From Sporomusa malonica (GTDB lineage: Bacteria > Bacillota > Negativicutes > Sporomusales > Sporomusaceae): a stretch of DNA of 64,000 nt. Positions 35,197 through 43,020 of the stretch are shown here, piece by piece (position 1 is the stretch's first letter; every line of letters starts with the position of its first letter). Both the position numbers and the translations under genes were made by a program. The stretch spans positions 150,788-214,787 of the forward strand of contig NZ_FWXI01000002.1 in assembly GCF_900176355.1 (NCBI RefSeq). The letters are read 5' to 3'. The notes beneath the pieces were generated by a model, which had not been told where the DNA came from, did not search any database, and was given only the letters and a program-made list of their open reading frames with translations.

Positions 35197-36177
35197 ATGA
35201 ATAATAAATTGACGGTTGTCATGTACCATTACGTTCGTGAACTAAAAAACTCACGCTTCCCGGAGCTGAAAGCTTTGGATGTCAAATTATTTAAGCAACA
35301 ACTTGATTTTCTGCAACGAAATTATAATATTATCACAATGAATGATGTAGTGGAATGCATACAGATAGATAAGCAACTACCACCTAAAGCCGTACTATTG
35401 ACCTTTGATGACGCTTATCTTGATCATTATCTTTATGTATTTCCTGAATTAGTATCGCGGGGGTTATTTGGAGCATTTTATCCACCTGCTAAAGCAATAA
35501 CACAGCAGGAAGTGTTGGACGTAAATAAGATACATCTAATTTTATCTGCTGTGGGTTATAATAATACTCACGTTTTAGTTAAATATTTGCTGCAATTTTT
35601 AAAGAATTTTCAGTCCGACTGGAGTCTACAAGATGCTGAGTATTACTATGAAAAAATAGCTATCGCCAATCGGTTTGATACAGCCAATACTGTTTTTGTA
35701 AAGCGCTTATTGCAAGTTGAGCTTCCTTTGGAACTACGTAAAATAGCGGCTAATCAATTGCTACAAGAACATCTTGGTATATCCGAGGCAACGATTAGCC
35801 GTGAACTCTATATGACGATTGATCAGATAAAGCTTTTATCCCGATATGGCATGCATGTTGGATCTCACGGATATGATCACTTTTGGTTGGATAGACTGTC
35901 CGAACAAGAACTGACCTTTGAGATTGACATGTCATTAGATTTTTTAAATACCGTTAATGGAACAACAGTGGATTGGACTATGTGTTATCCTTATGGCGGG
36001 TATAATGAAACTACTAAGAAATTGCTTGAATCACGTAATTGCCAATTGGCTGTAACCACGAAGGTTGATGTTGCCCGGGTTACGTATGATAGTAGATTTG
36101 ATATCCCGAGACTTGATACTAATGATCTCCCAACAGCATCAAATGCGGAACCAAATAAGTGGTACATCAATGGATAG
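35197..36177 (+). CDS. Polysaccharide deacetylase (NodB homology) family protein
   Basis: 326 residues. Metal-dependent N-deacetylase fold: motif 1 LLTFDDAYLDHY (TFDD), motif 2 GSHGYDHFWL (H-x-x-x-H), motif 3 MCYPYGGYN. N-terminal TVVMYHYVRELKNSRFPEL is typical. No signal peptide, so cytoplasmic action on precursors is possible, unlike IcaB/PgaB. The insert of ~150 residues between motifs 1 and 2 (RFDTANTVFVKRLLQVELP region) is longer than in simple deacetylases. ATG 35197 follows GGGAGGGGGACC. Confidence 0.83.
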   Translation: MNNKLTVVMYHYVRELKNSRFPELKALDVKLFKQQLDFLQRNYNIITMNDVVECIQIDKQLPPKAVLLTFDDAYLDHYLYVFPELVSRGLFGAFYPPAKAITQQEVLDVNKIHLILSAVGYNNTHVLVKYLLQFLKNFQSDWSLQDAEYYYEKIAIANRFDTANTVFVKRLLQVELPLELRKIAANQLLQEHLGISEATISRELYMTIDQIKLLSRYGMHVGSHGYDHFWLDRLSEQELTFEIDMSLDFLNTVNGTTVDWTMCYPYGGYNETTKKLLESRNCQLAVTTKVDVARVTYDSRFDIPRLDTNDLPTASNAEPNKWYING

Positions 36178-36206
36178 TCACCGGAGGTTATAGAGGGAGG
36201 TAAAAC

Positions 36207-37304
36207 ATGGAAGCAATAAAAATTTATTGGGCTAGGACGAACCAGATATGTGATGTTCAGCGATTCATCGACACATACTGGCGTAAGGGGCATATACTTT
36301 CACGCGATGCGGAGCTATTGAAATGGCAGTATCCTTTCCTAGAAGACAATTCTCTTATGTCAATTGTTCTTGCCGAGATTAACGGGGAAATTGCTGGTTT
36401 GCTAGGGGTGATTCCCTGTAAATTTAATACCGGGGATATCGTCGTTCAAGGAGGCATCCTCGCGCTATGGCTAGTGAGGTCGGAGTTTAGAAATCAATCA
36501 GTTGGTCGGAGTATGCTCGATTGGGTACAAGGAGAAGGCGTCAAATTTATTGGAGTAGAAGGCTATAATGAGCGTACTGTTGGAATTTACAAAAGGCTAC
36601 AGAGCTATATTGCTCCTACCTTACCGCGCCTTATAGGTGTAATTGACGGTAAAGCATGTCAAGAATTTTTGGAGAGGAACTCTAGCTTTCAGTCACACGT
36701 TGTCATTTCTAAAATTATTAATAGACAGTCGTCTTATGATGTTTCTGGCTATAAGAGCATAAATTGGGAATGTGGTCTCTCAGAAAAATGGGATTCATTT
36801 ATTAAATTGCAAAATATTAAGGGACCTATTAGAGATTCGGCTTTTATTCAATGGCGATATATCAATCACCCTAAGTATAAATATGAAGTTCGATGTGTTT
36901 GCGATGAGGATAACAATATTCATGGAATAGTGGTATGGAGAATAATTTCTATAAAAGATAGCAGTGATACTATTTTTCGGATTACCGAATTTTTATGGGA
37001 TGATGCTGTAGCGGGGCGCTTTCTGGCGGATTTTACCATAAACGATGCATTTCAATCAGACGTATTGTTTGCAGATTTTTATAATCTTACAGGATGTAAG
37101 GCAGAACCGTTTATTGAACGTGGATTTTTCGTGGATAAAGAAGTACTATTCCCGAAATATTTCTCGCCGTTAGATTTTACGCAACGTACAATTCCAAGTG
37201 CATTCTCTCTAATAGGATTAACTGAAAGTCAAAATGTAAATTATTTTACTAATCCTGATATTTATTTAACAATAGCGGATGGAGATCAGGATCGTCCAAG
37301 TTAA
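36207..37304 (+). CDS. GNAT-like acyltransferase in polysaccharide locus
   Basis: 365 residues. The first half has a GNAT-type core (VLAEINGEIAGLLGVIPCKF, LALWLVRSEFRNQSVGRSMLDW with the acetyl-CoA loop R..S.GR, GVEGYNERTVGIYKRL). The second half carries a divergent repeat of the fold (FIQWRYINHPKYKYEVRC, GIVVWRI). Similar two-domain GNAT proteins are frequent in capsule and O-antigen clusters. Acceptor unknown; pairing with the deacetylase 29 bases upstream suggests deacetylation followed by re-acylation with another group (inference). Confidence 0.7.
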   Translation: MEAIKIYWARTNQICDVQRFIDTYWRKGHILSRDAELLKWQYPFLEDNSLMSIVLAEINGEIAGLLGVIPCKFNTGDIVVQGGILALWLVRSEFRNQSVGRSMLDWVQGEGVKFIGVEGYNERTVGIYKRLQSYIAPTLPRLIGVIDGKACQEFLERNSSFQSHVVISKIINRQSSYDVSGYKSINWECGLSEKWDSFIKLQNIKGPIRDSAFIQWRYINHPKYKYEVRCVCDEDNNIHGIVVWRIISIKDSSDTIFRITEFLWDDAVAGRFLADFTINDAFQSDVLFADFYNLTGCKAEPFIERGFFVDKEVLFPKYFSPLDFTQRTIPSAFSLIGLTESQNVNYFTNPDIYLTIADGDQDRPS

Positions 37305-37437
37305 ATATTTAAGTAAGGACAATACTAAATCCAGAAATTGTTCCGAATTACAAATAGACCATACAGATATATTCACGGAAACACTATAGTAGGACTAATC
37401 AGTGAATGATATAGTTAAATGCGAAAGAAGGTTATGC

Positions 37438-38754
37438 ATGTATAAAGTAGCGGTAGCAGGAACCGGCTATGTAGGTTTAGTTGCTGGTGTCTGTTTTGCC
37501 GAAGTCGGCCATGAAGTCATTTGCGTCGATATTGACGAAAATAAAGTTAACAAAATGAGGCAAGGAATCTCTCCTATTTACGAGGCTTGTCTTGAAGAGT
37601 TGATGCAAAAAAACTATGCAGAGGGCAGATTAACCTACACCACTGATTACGCCTCAGCTTATAAAAATTCAGATGTTATCTTTATCGGCGTAGGCACCCC
37701 TGAGCAGCCTGACGGTTCGGCCAATCTTTCTTACATAGCTACAGTTGCTAGGCAGATAGCGGAAACTATAGAAAAGGACTGCCTAGTTGTAGTAAAATCA
37801 ACAGTCCCGGTCGGCACAAATGACAAAGTTGAACAGTTTATCAAAGACTTCCTAGTCAACGATGTAAAAGTGGAGGTCGCCTCAAATCCAGAGTTCTTGG
37901 CCCAGGGGTCAGCAGTGCGTGATACACTACAAGCAGCGAGAATCATTATCGGAACGGAAAGTAAATGGGCTGAGGAAATGCTTATGAAGATATATGAGCC
38001 GTTCAATCTGCCTATAGTTTCTGTGAGAAGAAGGTCGGCGGAGATGATTAAATATGCTTCTAATGATTTCCTGGCGCTCAAGATTTCTTATATGAATGAT
38101 ATCGCCAACCTTTGTGAACTGGTAGGAGCTGACATTCAGGATGTTGCAAAGGGTATGAGCTTTGATGAGCGTATCGGCAGTAAATTTCTCAATGCCGGTA
38201 TCGGTTATGGGGGCTCATGTTTCCCTAAGGATACCAAAGCTCTGGAGTATCTGGCTAAGCAGAATGGCTATGAACTTAAAACAGTCAAAGCTGCTATTGA
38301 TGTGAATACTGACCAGAAGACTATATTATATAAGAAAGCCAATAAAAGATTGATTACCTTTAACGGTCTGAAAGTGGCAGTTTTGGGATTGACTTTCAAG
38401 CCTGGGACTGATGATTTGCGCGATGCGCCGTCGCTAGAAAATATACCCTTGCTATTGGCGCAGGGGGCAGATATTTATGCGTATGACCCTGTTGGCACTG
38501 AAAATTTCAAAAGAAAGTATCCAGAAGGAGAAGACGGCAGGGGAAGTATAAAGTACGTTGAGAACGTGGCGGAAGCTCTAGCTGGTGCAAATGTCTGCTT
38601 TATCTTTACCGAGTGGGGCGAAGTAAAAGCGGTGAAACCGGAGGAGTATAAGAAGCTTATGAGAACACCTTTGGTTTATGATGGCAGAAATATTTATGGA
38701 ATCGAAGATATGAAAGAAGCGGGGGTAGAATATTACTCCATCGGGAGGCAGTAG
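37438..38754 (+). CDS. ugd: UDP-glucose 6-dehydrogenase
   Basis: 438 residues. UDP-glucose to UDP-glucuronate with 2 NAD. VAVAGTGYVGLVAGVCFAEVGHEVICVD, VGTPEQPDG, VVKSTVPVGT, NPEFLAQGSAVRD, and catalytic-Cys GIGYGGSCFPKDTKAL (near 260), LTFKPGTDDLRDAPS. The substrate comes from GalU at 3.3 kb. ATG 37438 is preferred over 37402 because the nucleotide-binding motif then starts at residue 3 and AAGAAGG is upstream. The codon use is less AT-rich than the leg genes. Confidence 0.95.
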   Translation: MYKVAVAGTGYVGLVAGVCFAEVGHEVICVDIDENKVNKMRQGISPIYEACLEELMQKNYAEGRLTYTTDYASAYKNSDVIFIGVGTPEQPDGSANLSYIATVARQIAETIEKDCLVVVKSTVPVGTNDKVEQFIKDFLVNDVKVEVASNPEFLAQGSAVRDTLQAARIIIGTESKWAEEMLMKIYEPFNLPIVSVRRRSAEMIKYASNDFLALKISYMNDIANLCELVGADIQDVAKGMSFDERIGSKFLNAGIGYGGSCFPKDTKALEYLAKQNGYELKTVKAAIDVNTDQKTILYKKANKRLITFNGLKVAVLGLTFKPGTDDLRDAPSLENIPLLLAQGADIYAYDPVGTENFKRKYPEGEDGRGSIKYVENVAEALAGANVCFIFTEWGEVKAVKPEEYKKLMRTPLVYDGRNIYGIEDMKEAGVEYYSIGRQ

Positions 38755-38759
38755 CCGAA

Positions 38760-39788
38760 GTGGATACAACTAAAATCTACCTCATCACCGGAGCTGCAGG
38801 CTTTATTGGATACTTCTTATCCAAGAGACTACTGGAGCAGGGCTGTCATGTGATTGGTATTGACAATGTAAATGACTACTATGATGTTAATCTTAAGTAC
38901 GCTCGGCTGGAGCAGCTTACACCCTATGAGAAGTTCACCTTCATCAAGGGTGACATTTCAGACAAGGATATGATTACTAAGACTTTTGAAGAGTACAAGC
39001 CAAACATCGTGGCTAATCTTGCAGCCCAAGCCGGTGTGCGTTATTCAATAGAGAACCCGGATGTATATATTCAGAGCAACATTATCGGCTTTTATAATAT
39101 CCTTGAGGCCTGTAGGTATCATCCGGTAGACCACCTCGTCTATGCATCGTCGAGCTCTGTCTATGGAGCAAATAAAAAGGTACCGTTCTCTGAATCGGAT
39201 TTTGTGGACAATCCGGTTTCTCTCTATGCAGCCACGAAAAAGTCAAATGAGCTGATGGCGTATACGTATAGCCATCTCTATAAGATCCCGGCTACAGGAC
39301 TGCGATTCTTCACGGTATATGGTCCCATGGGTCGACCGGATATGGCGTATTTCGGCTTCACTCAGAAGTATTTTTCAGGAGAGCCAATTAAGATATTCAA
39401 TAACGGTGATTTTGAAAATGATCTTTATCGGGATTTCACCTATATTGATGATATTGTGGAAGGTATTGAAAGGCTTTTGTGTAACTCACCTAATGGGGCA
39501 AATATAACACCACATCAAGTTTTCAATATAGGAAACAACCGTCCAGAGAAGCTGATGGTATTTATTGAAACACTGGAGAAATGCCTAAGTAAGGCTGCAG
39601 GCAGAGAGGTAGTATTTGATAAGATATTTGAGCCTATCAAGCCCGGCGACGTACCTGCCACCTTCGCTGATACTGATTTGTTACAGCAAGCTGTAGGGTT
39701 TAAGCCTGAAACAACGATAGAAGATGGCTTGCAGAGATTTGCCGATTGGTACTGTGAGTATTATAAGGTGAATCATAATAGTCAATAG
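38760..39788 (+). CDS. UDP-glucuronate 4-epimerase (CapI/GlaE type)
   Basis: 342 residues. SDR: LITGAAGFIGYFLSKRLLEQGCHVIGIDNVNDYYDVNLKYARLEQL is the typical UDP-GlcA epimerase opening (read in pieces: GAAGFIG, DNVNDYYDVNLK), then AAQAGVRYSIENPDVY, SSSSVYGANKKVPFSE, SLYAATKKSNELMAY (YxxxK), RFFTVYGPMGRPDMAYF. Converts the Ugd product to UDP-galacturonate. GTG 38760 lies 5 bases after ugd with GGAGG upstream. Last gene of the polysaccharide locus; a strong terminator follows. Confidence 0.92.
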   Translation: MDTTKIYLITGAAGFIGYFLSKRLLEQGCHVIGIDNVNDYYDVNLKYARLEQLTPYEKFTFIKGDISDKDMITKTFEEYKPNIVANLAAQAGVRYSIENPDVYIQSNIIGFYNILEACRYHPVDHLVYASSSSVYGANKKVPFSESDFVDNPVSLYAATKKSNELMAYTYSHLYKIPATGLRFFTVYGPMGRPDMAYFGFTQKYFSGEPIKIFNNGDFENDLYRDFTYIDDIVEGIERLLCNSPNGANITPHQVFNIGNNRPEKLMVFIETLEKCLSKAAGREVVFDKIFEPIKPGDVPATFADTDLLQQAVGFKPETTIEDGLQRFADWYCEYYKVNHNSQ

Positions 39789-39813
39789 ATAAGTGCCGTT
39801 ACTGACGCTTACG

Positions 39814-39858
39814 AAACCGGCCAAGCGATTTCTGTATCGCGAAGGCCGGTTTGTTTTT
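39814..39858 (+). terminator. Rho-independent terminator ending the polysaccharide locus
   Basis: Two-step stem: AAACCGGCC / GGCCGGTTT (9 bp) and inner GCGAT / ATCGC with a 6-base loop, then GTTTTTG. Confidence 0.9.
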
Positions 39859-39879
39859 GTGGGATTATTTGGTATAATA
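39851..39879 (+). promoter_or_regulatory. Promoter of first HepT/MntA module
   Basis: TTGTTT (39851-39856), 16-base spacer, TATAAT (39873-39878). The 19-base segment 39861-39879, GGGATTATTTGGTATAATA, recurs with one change upstream of the third module (41595-41613). Start codon 36 bases downstream. Confidence 0.6.
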
Positions 39880-39914
39880 GACATAGGGATGATTTGAAAA
39901 GAAAGGATGCCAGT

Positions 39915-40325
39915 ATGCTAGATTTACGAAGCTTAAAAAAGGCATTGGAAGCGTTAAAGATTGCTTTCGAAATATATGATCAGAATCTACTGCCCGATCA
40001 TTCGCCGGAGAAAATCGTTTTGCGTGATGGCGTAATTCAGCGGTTTGAGTTTACGTTTGAATTGTCATGGAAAACTCTCAAACGATATTTGGAGGAATAC
40101 GGGCTGGAAAAGGTTGATAGCTTAAATAATCGTGATCTTTTCCGCATAGGTTTTGAGCAAGGTCTGCTAGATGATCCGGAAGTCTGGTTTCATTATCTTA
40201 AGATGCGAAATCAGTCCAGTCATGTTTATGATGATGCCAAAGCAACCATAGTGTTTGCCTCTGCGCGGAATTTTCAGCAGGATGCTCAATATTTGATAGA
40301 AAGGCTTGAGGCGAAAATTCAATGA
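39915..40325 (+). CDS. hepT: HepT-like HEPN toxin, module 1 (HI0074/NTase substrate-binding family)
   Basis: 136 residues, all-helical. Family core IQRFEFTFELSWKTLKRYLEEYG, and HEPN catalytic motif MRNQSSHVYDD: R-x4-H-x-Y, the RNase motif of HepT, with the Tyr that MntA-type antitoxins modify by AMP transfer. Overlaps the partner nucleotidyltransferase by four bases. Such proteins were first called nucleotidyltransferase substrate-binding proteins (HI0074); toxin-antitoxin function is known for close relatives and inferred here. ATG 39915 follows AAAGGATG. Confidence 0.85.
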   Translation: MLDLRSLKKALEALKIAFEIYDQNLLPDHSPEKIVLRDGVIQRFEFTFELSWKTLKRYLEEYGLEKVDSLNNRDLFRIGFEQGLLDDPEVWFHYLKMRNQSSHVYDDAKATIVFASARNFQQDAQYLIERLEAKIQ

Positions 40326-40633
40326 TGGATATTCATCCTCGGCACGAACATATCGTCAAGACTATTTTGCGGCGACATGTGCCTGATGCGGCTGTTTACG
40401 CTTTTGGCTCCCGAGTGGCTTTAACCGCGAAGCCCCATTCTGATCTTGATCTAGTCATTGTGGGGAAAGAAGAAATACCGATTCATTGTATGCATTTGCT
40501 TGAAGAAGCTTTTGCCGATTCGGATCTGCCATTCCGTGTGGATGTGTTGGATTGGCATGTGATTCCTGATGACTTTCGCAAGCACATTATAAAATGCCGT
40601 GAAGCTATATGCACTGGAGATGGTTCTAGGTGA
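40322..40633 (+). CDS. mntA: MntA-like minimal nucleotidyltransferase antitoxin, module 1
   Basis: 103 residues. Motif GSRVALTAKPHSDLDL fits GS-x10-DxD of minimal nucleotidyltransferases, with a third acidic residue in RVDVLDWHV. Would AMPylate and silence the HepT partner encoded just upstream. ATG 40322 or 40325 (ATGATG), overlapping the toxin stop. A GACTTGGC-ttgt-GCCAAGTC hairpin at 40676-40695 follows and may end this module, although it lacks a T run. Confidence 0.87.
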   Translation: MMDIHPRHEHIVKTILRRHVPDAAVYAFGSRVALTAKPHSDLDLVIVGKEEIPIHCMHLLEEAFADSDLPFRVDVLDWHVIPDDFRKHIIKCREAICTGDGSR

Positions 40634-40835
40634 CAGTTGCATGGAAATTAGTGAAAGTGATAAAATGATAAGAAAAGACTTGGCTTGTGCCAAGTCCTTC
40701 AGGACGCCGGCAGAAGCCTTAGTCGTTCTTATGTCAACAGAATTGCGTTATAAATTCTGGAAGACTAACAAGATGGACTTATGGAGTTGTAGGTCTGAAA
40801 ACTTAGGAACTTAGCGGTGATTGGAGTGTTTGCCG

Positions 40836-41243
40836 ATGTGTAGGACCAATACTGAGGATATTCGATGGAAACAACGATTTGCTAATTTTAATAAGGCAGT
40901 TGCTCAATTGACGGAGTTTATCGAAAAGCCTGAATTAAATAAGTTTGAAGTACAGGGCTTGATACAGTGCTTTGAATATACGTTTGAGCTTGCATGGAAA
41001 ACGACGAAAGACTATTTAGAAGCACAGGGTTTCGCTGTGAAGAGTCCGCGGCAGACGATACAAACAGCCTTTCAGATTCAGTTGGTTCAACAGGGTCACG
41101 TGTGGATTGACGCGCTTGAAAAAAGAAATTTGATGGCGCATACATATGATGAAAGCGCAGCGCAGGAAGCCGAGGGACTAATTAGGGAGAAGTATTATCC
41201 TGTACTTAGGGCTTTGCTGGATGAGTTGAAGAAGTTGGTATAG
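40836..41243 (+). CDS. hepT: HepT-like HEPN toxin, module 2
   Basis: 135 residues. Same family as the protein at 39915 (IQCFEYTFELAWKTTKDYLEAQG) but clearly diverged; the motif KRNLMAHTYDE keeps R-x4-H-x-Y. SPRQTIQTAFQIQLV is shared with module 3. ATG 40836 follows TTGGAGTG; TTG 40821 is an alternative. The ~200 bases before it hold only the hairpin noted for module 1 and no convincing gene. Confidence 0.83.
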   Translation: MCRTNTEDIRWKQRFANFNKAVAQLTEFIEKPELNKFEVQGLIQCFEYTFELAWKTTKDYLEAQGFAVKSPRQTIQTAFQIQLVQQGHVWIDALEKRNLMAHTYDESAAQEAEGLIREKYYPVLRALLDELKKLV

Positions 41244-41271
41244 GATAGTCTCCAAAAAATTCAGAAGTTGG

Positions 41272-41586
41272 GTGAGCAAAGTGGAGTGTGGGCTTCAAGA
41301 TGCCGATTTGGTATATATTATTTCCAGGCTCGAAGATTTCCCCGAGATAAAAAAGGCGGTTGTTTTTGGTTCGCGAGCCAAAGGAAACTACAAAGCCGGT
41401 TCAGATATAGATATTGCCATTTTTGGCGAGGACATTTCTTTTTCCACTATAGCACGTTTGCATTACCAATTGGAAGAAGAAGGGCCGCTGCCATATTTTT
41501 TTGATATTGTGGATTATACGCATTCTACTCATAAGGAATTACAAAATCATATTGAGAGTGTTGGAAAAACCATCTTTGAAAGGTAA
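41272..41586 (+). CDS. mntA: MntA-like minimal nucleotidyltransferase antitoxin, module 2
   Basis: 104 residues. GSRAKGNYKAGSDIDI matches GS-x10-DxD; third acidic residue in FFDIVDYTH. GTG start at 41272 with AAGTTGGG upstream (weak). Separate from the toxin stop by 28 bases, unlike the overlapping module 1. Confidence 0.85.
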   Translation: MSKVECGLQDADLVYIISRLEDFPEIKKAVVFGSRAKGNYKAGSDIDIAIFGEDISFSTIARLHYQLEEEGPLPYFFDIVDYTHSTHKELQNHIESVGKTIFER

Positions 41587-41594
41587 GTTCATTT

Positions 41595-41613
41595 GGGACT
41601 ATTTGGTATAATA
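41595..41613 (+). promoter_or_regulatory. Promoter element of third HepT/MntA module
   Basis: GGGACTATTTGGTATAATA, 18 of 19 bases identical to 39861-39879 before module 1, containing the -10 TATAAT at 41607-41612. Start codon 39 bases downstream. Confidence 0.6.
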
Positions 41614-41651
41614 TAGTTATATCAGTCTAGATTGGCAGGAGGTGAGCCTGT

Positions 41652-42080
41652 TTGTCAGCTACTTTTATTCGTCTCTCTACTAACCATCCACGATTGCGCA
41701 GGGATGAATGGCGGCCGTTTAAGCGCCAGGGATATAGGGTTTTGGCTGAGGATGGAGTTACCGTTTATCATGAGCGGGAAGCAATAAAGCGAAGTGTTTT
41801 ACGTGCGTTTGGACAGGTAGATGCTGACGTATTTTTATTTGGTTCCCGTGCCGCTGGTAAGGCTCACGAGAAGTCTGATTATGACGTAGGGTACTATACT
41901 GATGAAACAATCCCGTCACAGATCTTGATGGATCTAAAAGATGAACTGGAAGAAATGCCCATACCAGCACGGGTGGATTTAGTCAACTTTTCAGTTCTTA
42001 ATCCGCAATTTGTAAGGATTGCGCTGCAAGGGGGGCGAGATGTATGGAAACAAAAAAAGAAGAACTCTCTTTTCTCGTGA
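41652..42080 (+). CDS. mntA: MntA-like nucleotidyltransferase antitoxin, module 3 (antitoxin first)
   Basis: 142 residues. GSRAAGKAHEKSDYDVGYY matches GS-x10-DxD, third acidic residue in ARVDLVNFS. About 40 residues longer at the N-terminus than the other two antitoxins (RLSTNHPRLRRDEWRPFKRQ), a basic segment that could bind nucleic acid. TTG start 41652 is supported by AGGAGGTGAG at 41637-41646. Gene order is reversed relative to modules 1 and 2, and its end overlaps the toxin start by 37 bases. Confidence 0.83.
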   Translation: MSATFIRLSTNHPRLRRDEWRPFKRQGYRVLAEDGVTVYHEREAIKRSVLRAFGQVDADVFLFGSRAAGKAHEKSDYDVGYYTDETIPSQILMDLKDELEEMPIPARVDLVNFSVLNPQFVRIALQGGRDVWKQKKKNSLFS

Positions 42081-42436
42081 ACCGGCTAATTAAAGCTGTT
42101 GTTACTTTAGAGGAAGTGCTACAAGAGTCTTTTTCTATAATTGTCAGAGATGCGACAATTCAGCGCTTCGAATATTGCTTTGAATTATCGTGGAAAGTGT
42201 TAAAAAAAGCTTTAAAAATTGAGGGCGTAGAGGTTAATTCACCGCGACAGGCACTAAGAAGTGCGTTTGAGATTGGATATATTGAGGATATCGACATTTG
42301 GTTTGAAATGTTAGAAGACCGAAATCTAACTTCGCATACCTACGATCCTGAAGTAGCTGATAAAGTTTACGAAAGTGCTAAACGATTACCTACAGAAATT
42401 CGAAAAGTTGTAAAGACTCTGGATGTCACCGGGTGA
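42044..42436 (+). CDS. hepT: HepT-like HEPN toxin, module 3
   Basis: 130 residues. IQRFEYCFELSWKVLKKALKIEG and DRNLTSHTYDP (R-x4-H-x-Y). SPRQALRSAFEIGYI parallels module 2. ATG 42044 after GGGGGGCGAG lies inside the antitoxin frame, so toxin translation is coupled to antitoxin translation. All known catalytic-type residues are present, so the module looks intact. Confidence 0.84.
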   Translation: METKKEELSFLVNRLIKAVVTLEEVLQESFSIIVRDATIQRFEYCFELSWKVLKKALKIEGVEVNSPRQALRSAFEIGYIEDIDIWFEMLEDRNLTSHTYDPEVADKVYESAKRLPTEIRKVVKTLDVTG

Positions 42437-42486
42437 ATTAGGATATGATGTGTAAAAGAGCTAGCGGATAAAGGTGAGCAACAATA

Positions 42487-42924
42487 ATGGTAATACGTTA
42501 CAGTTACCTGGTTATTGGCCTAATGATAGTTATCTCGGTATTATCCAATATCCCTGATCTGGTATTTTTCAATAAAAATATATCTCCTGAATTGCGTGTA
42601 TGGATTAAGCAGCATACCATAAAATGGGGTACTACCGGATTTTTTTCTTATAGTATTAGTCCGCATCCTGACTATATTCTCCATAAGCTTGGGCATATAG
42701 TTTTATTCGGGTTTCTTGGAATTGCGCTATACTGGGCCATGAATAGATCGGTACCTAAAGCGGTAATGGTGATAACTATATTTGCACTGATTGACGAATT
42801 TCACCAGGGGTTTACGCTGGGGCGGAGCAGCCGATTTGGTGATGTGGTATTGGATGTAACTGCAGCTGTTGGGTTTATTCTTATTGCCTCAAAAAGACAG
42901 CCAAAGACAGGTAAGGCCGATTAG
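42487..42924 (+). CDS. VanZ-like family membrane protein
   Basis: 145 residues with four hydrophobic segments. The DYILHKLGHIVLFGFLGIALYWAM and IDEFHQGFTLGRSSRFGDVVLDVTAAVGF elements (read as K.GH...F..L and DE.HQ....R......D...D..G) are the VanZ-like signature. Family members are linked to glycopeptide tolerance or phage/envelope functions, but most are uncharacterised. Start ATG 42487 with AAGGTGAG upstream. A long inverted repeat terminator follows. Confidence 0.85.
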   Translation: MVIRYSYLVIGLMIVISVLSNIPDLVFFNKNISPELRVWIKQHTIKWGTTGFFSYSISPHPDYILHKLGHIVLFGFLGIALYWAMNRSVPKAVMVITIFALIDEFHQGFTLGRSSRFGDVVLDVTAAVGFILIASKRQPKTGKAD

Positions 42925-42979
42925 TAAAAGGACTGTCTCAATAGGTTCAAACAACCTATTTTGAGACAGCCCTTTTACT
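42924..42979. terminator. Bidirectional terminator between vanZ-like and wzi-like genes
   Basis: Long stem: AAAAGGACTGTCTCAATAGGTT / AACCTATTTTGAGACAGCCCTTTT with a 6-base loop, and A/T-rich flanks on both sides; it serves both convergent genes. Confidence 0.88.
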
Positions 42980-43020
42980 AGTTAAGCTAATTCACTGAGA
43001 AGTTAAATAGACGAAAAAAT

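Noticed and set aside
37378..37405. ACTATAGTAGGACTAA, resembling the operator motif at 6-8 kb
   Set aside because: A single overlapping match without the paired spacing; probably chance in AT-rich DNA.
40642..40814. Short open frame between the first and second HepT/MntA modules
   Set aside because: It runs through a GACTTGGC/GCCAAGTC hairpin, has no ribosome site and no recognisable pattern.
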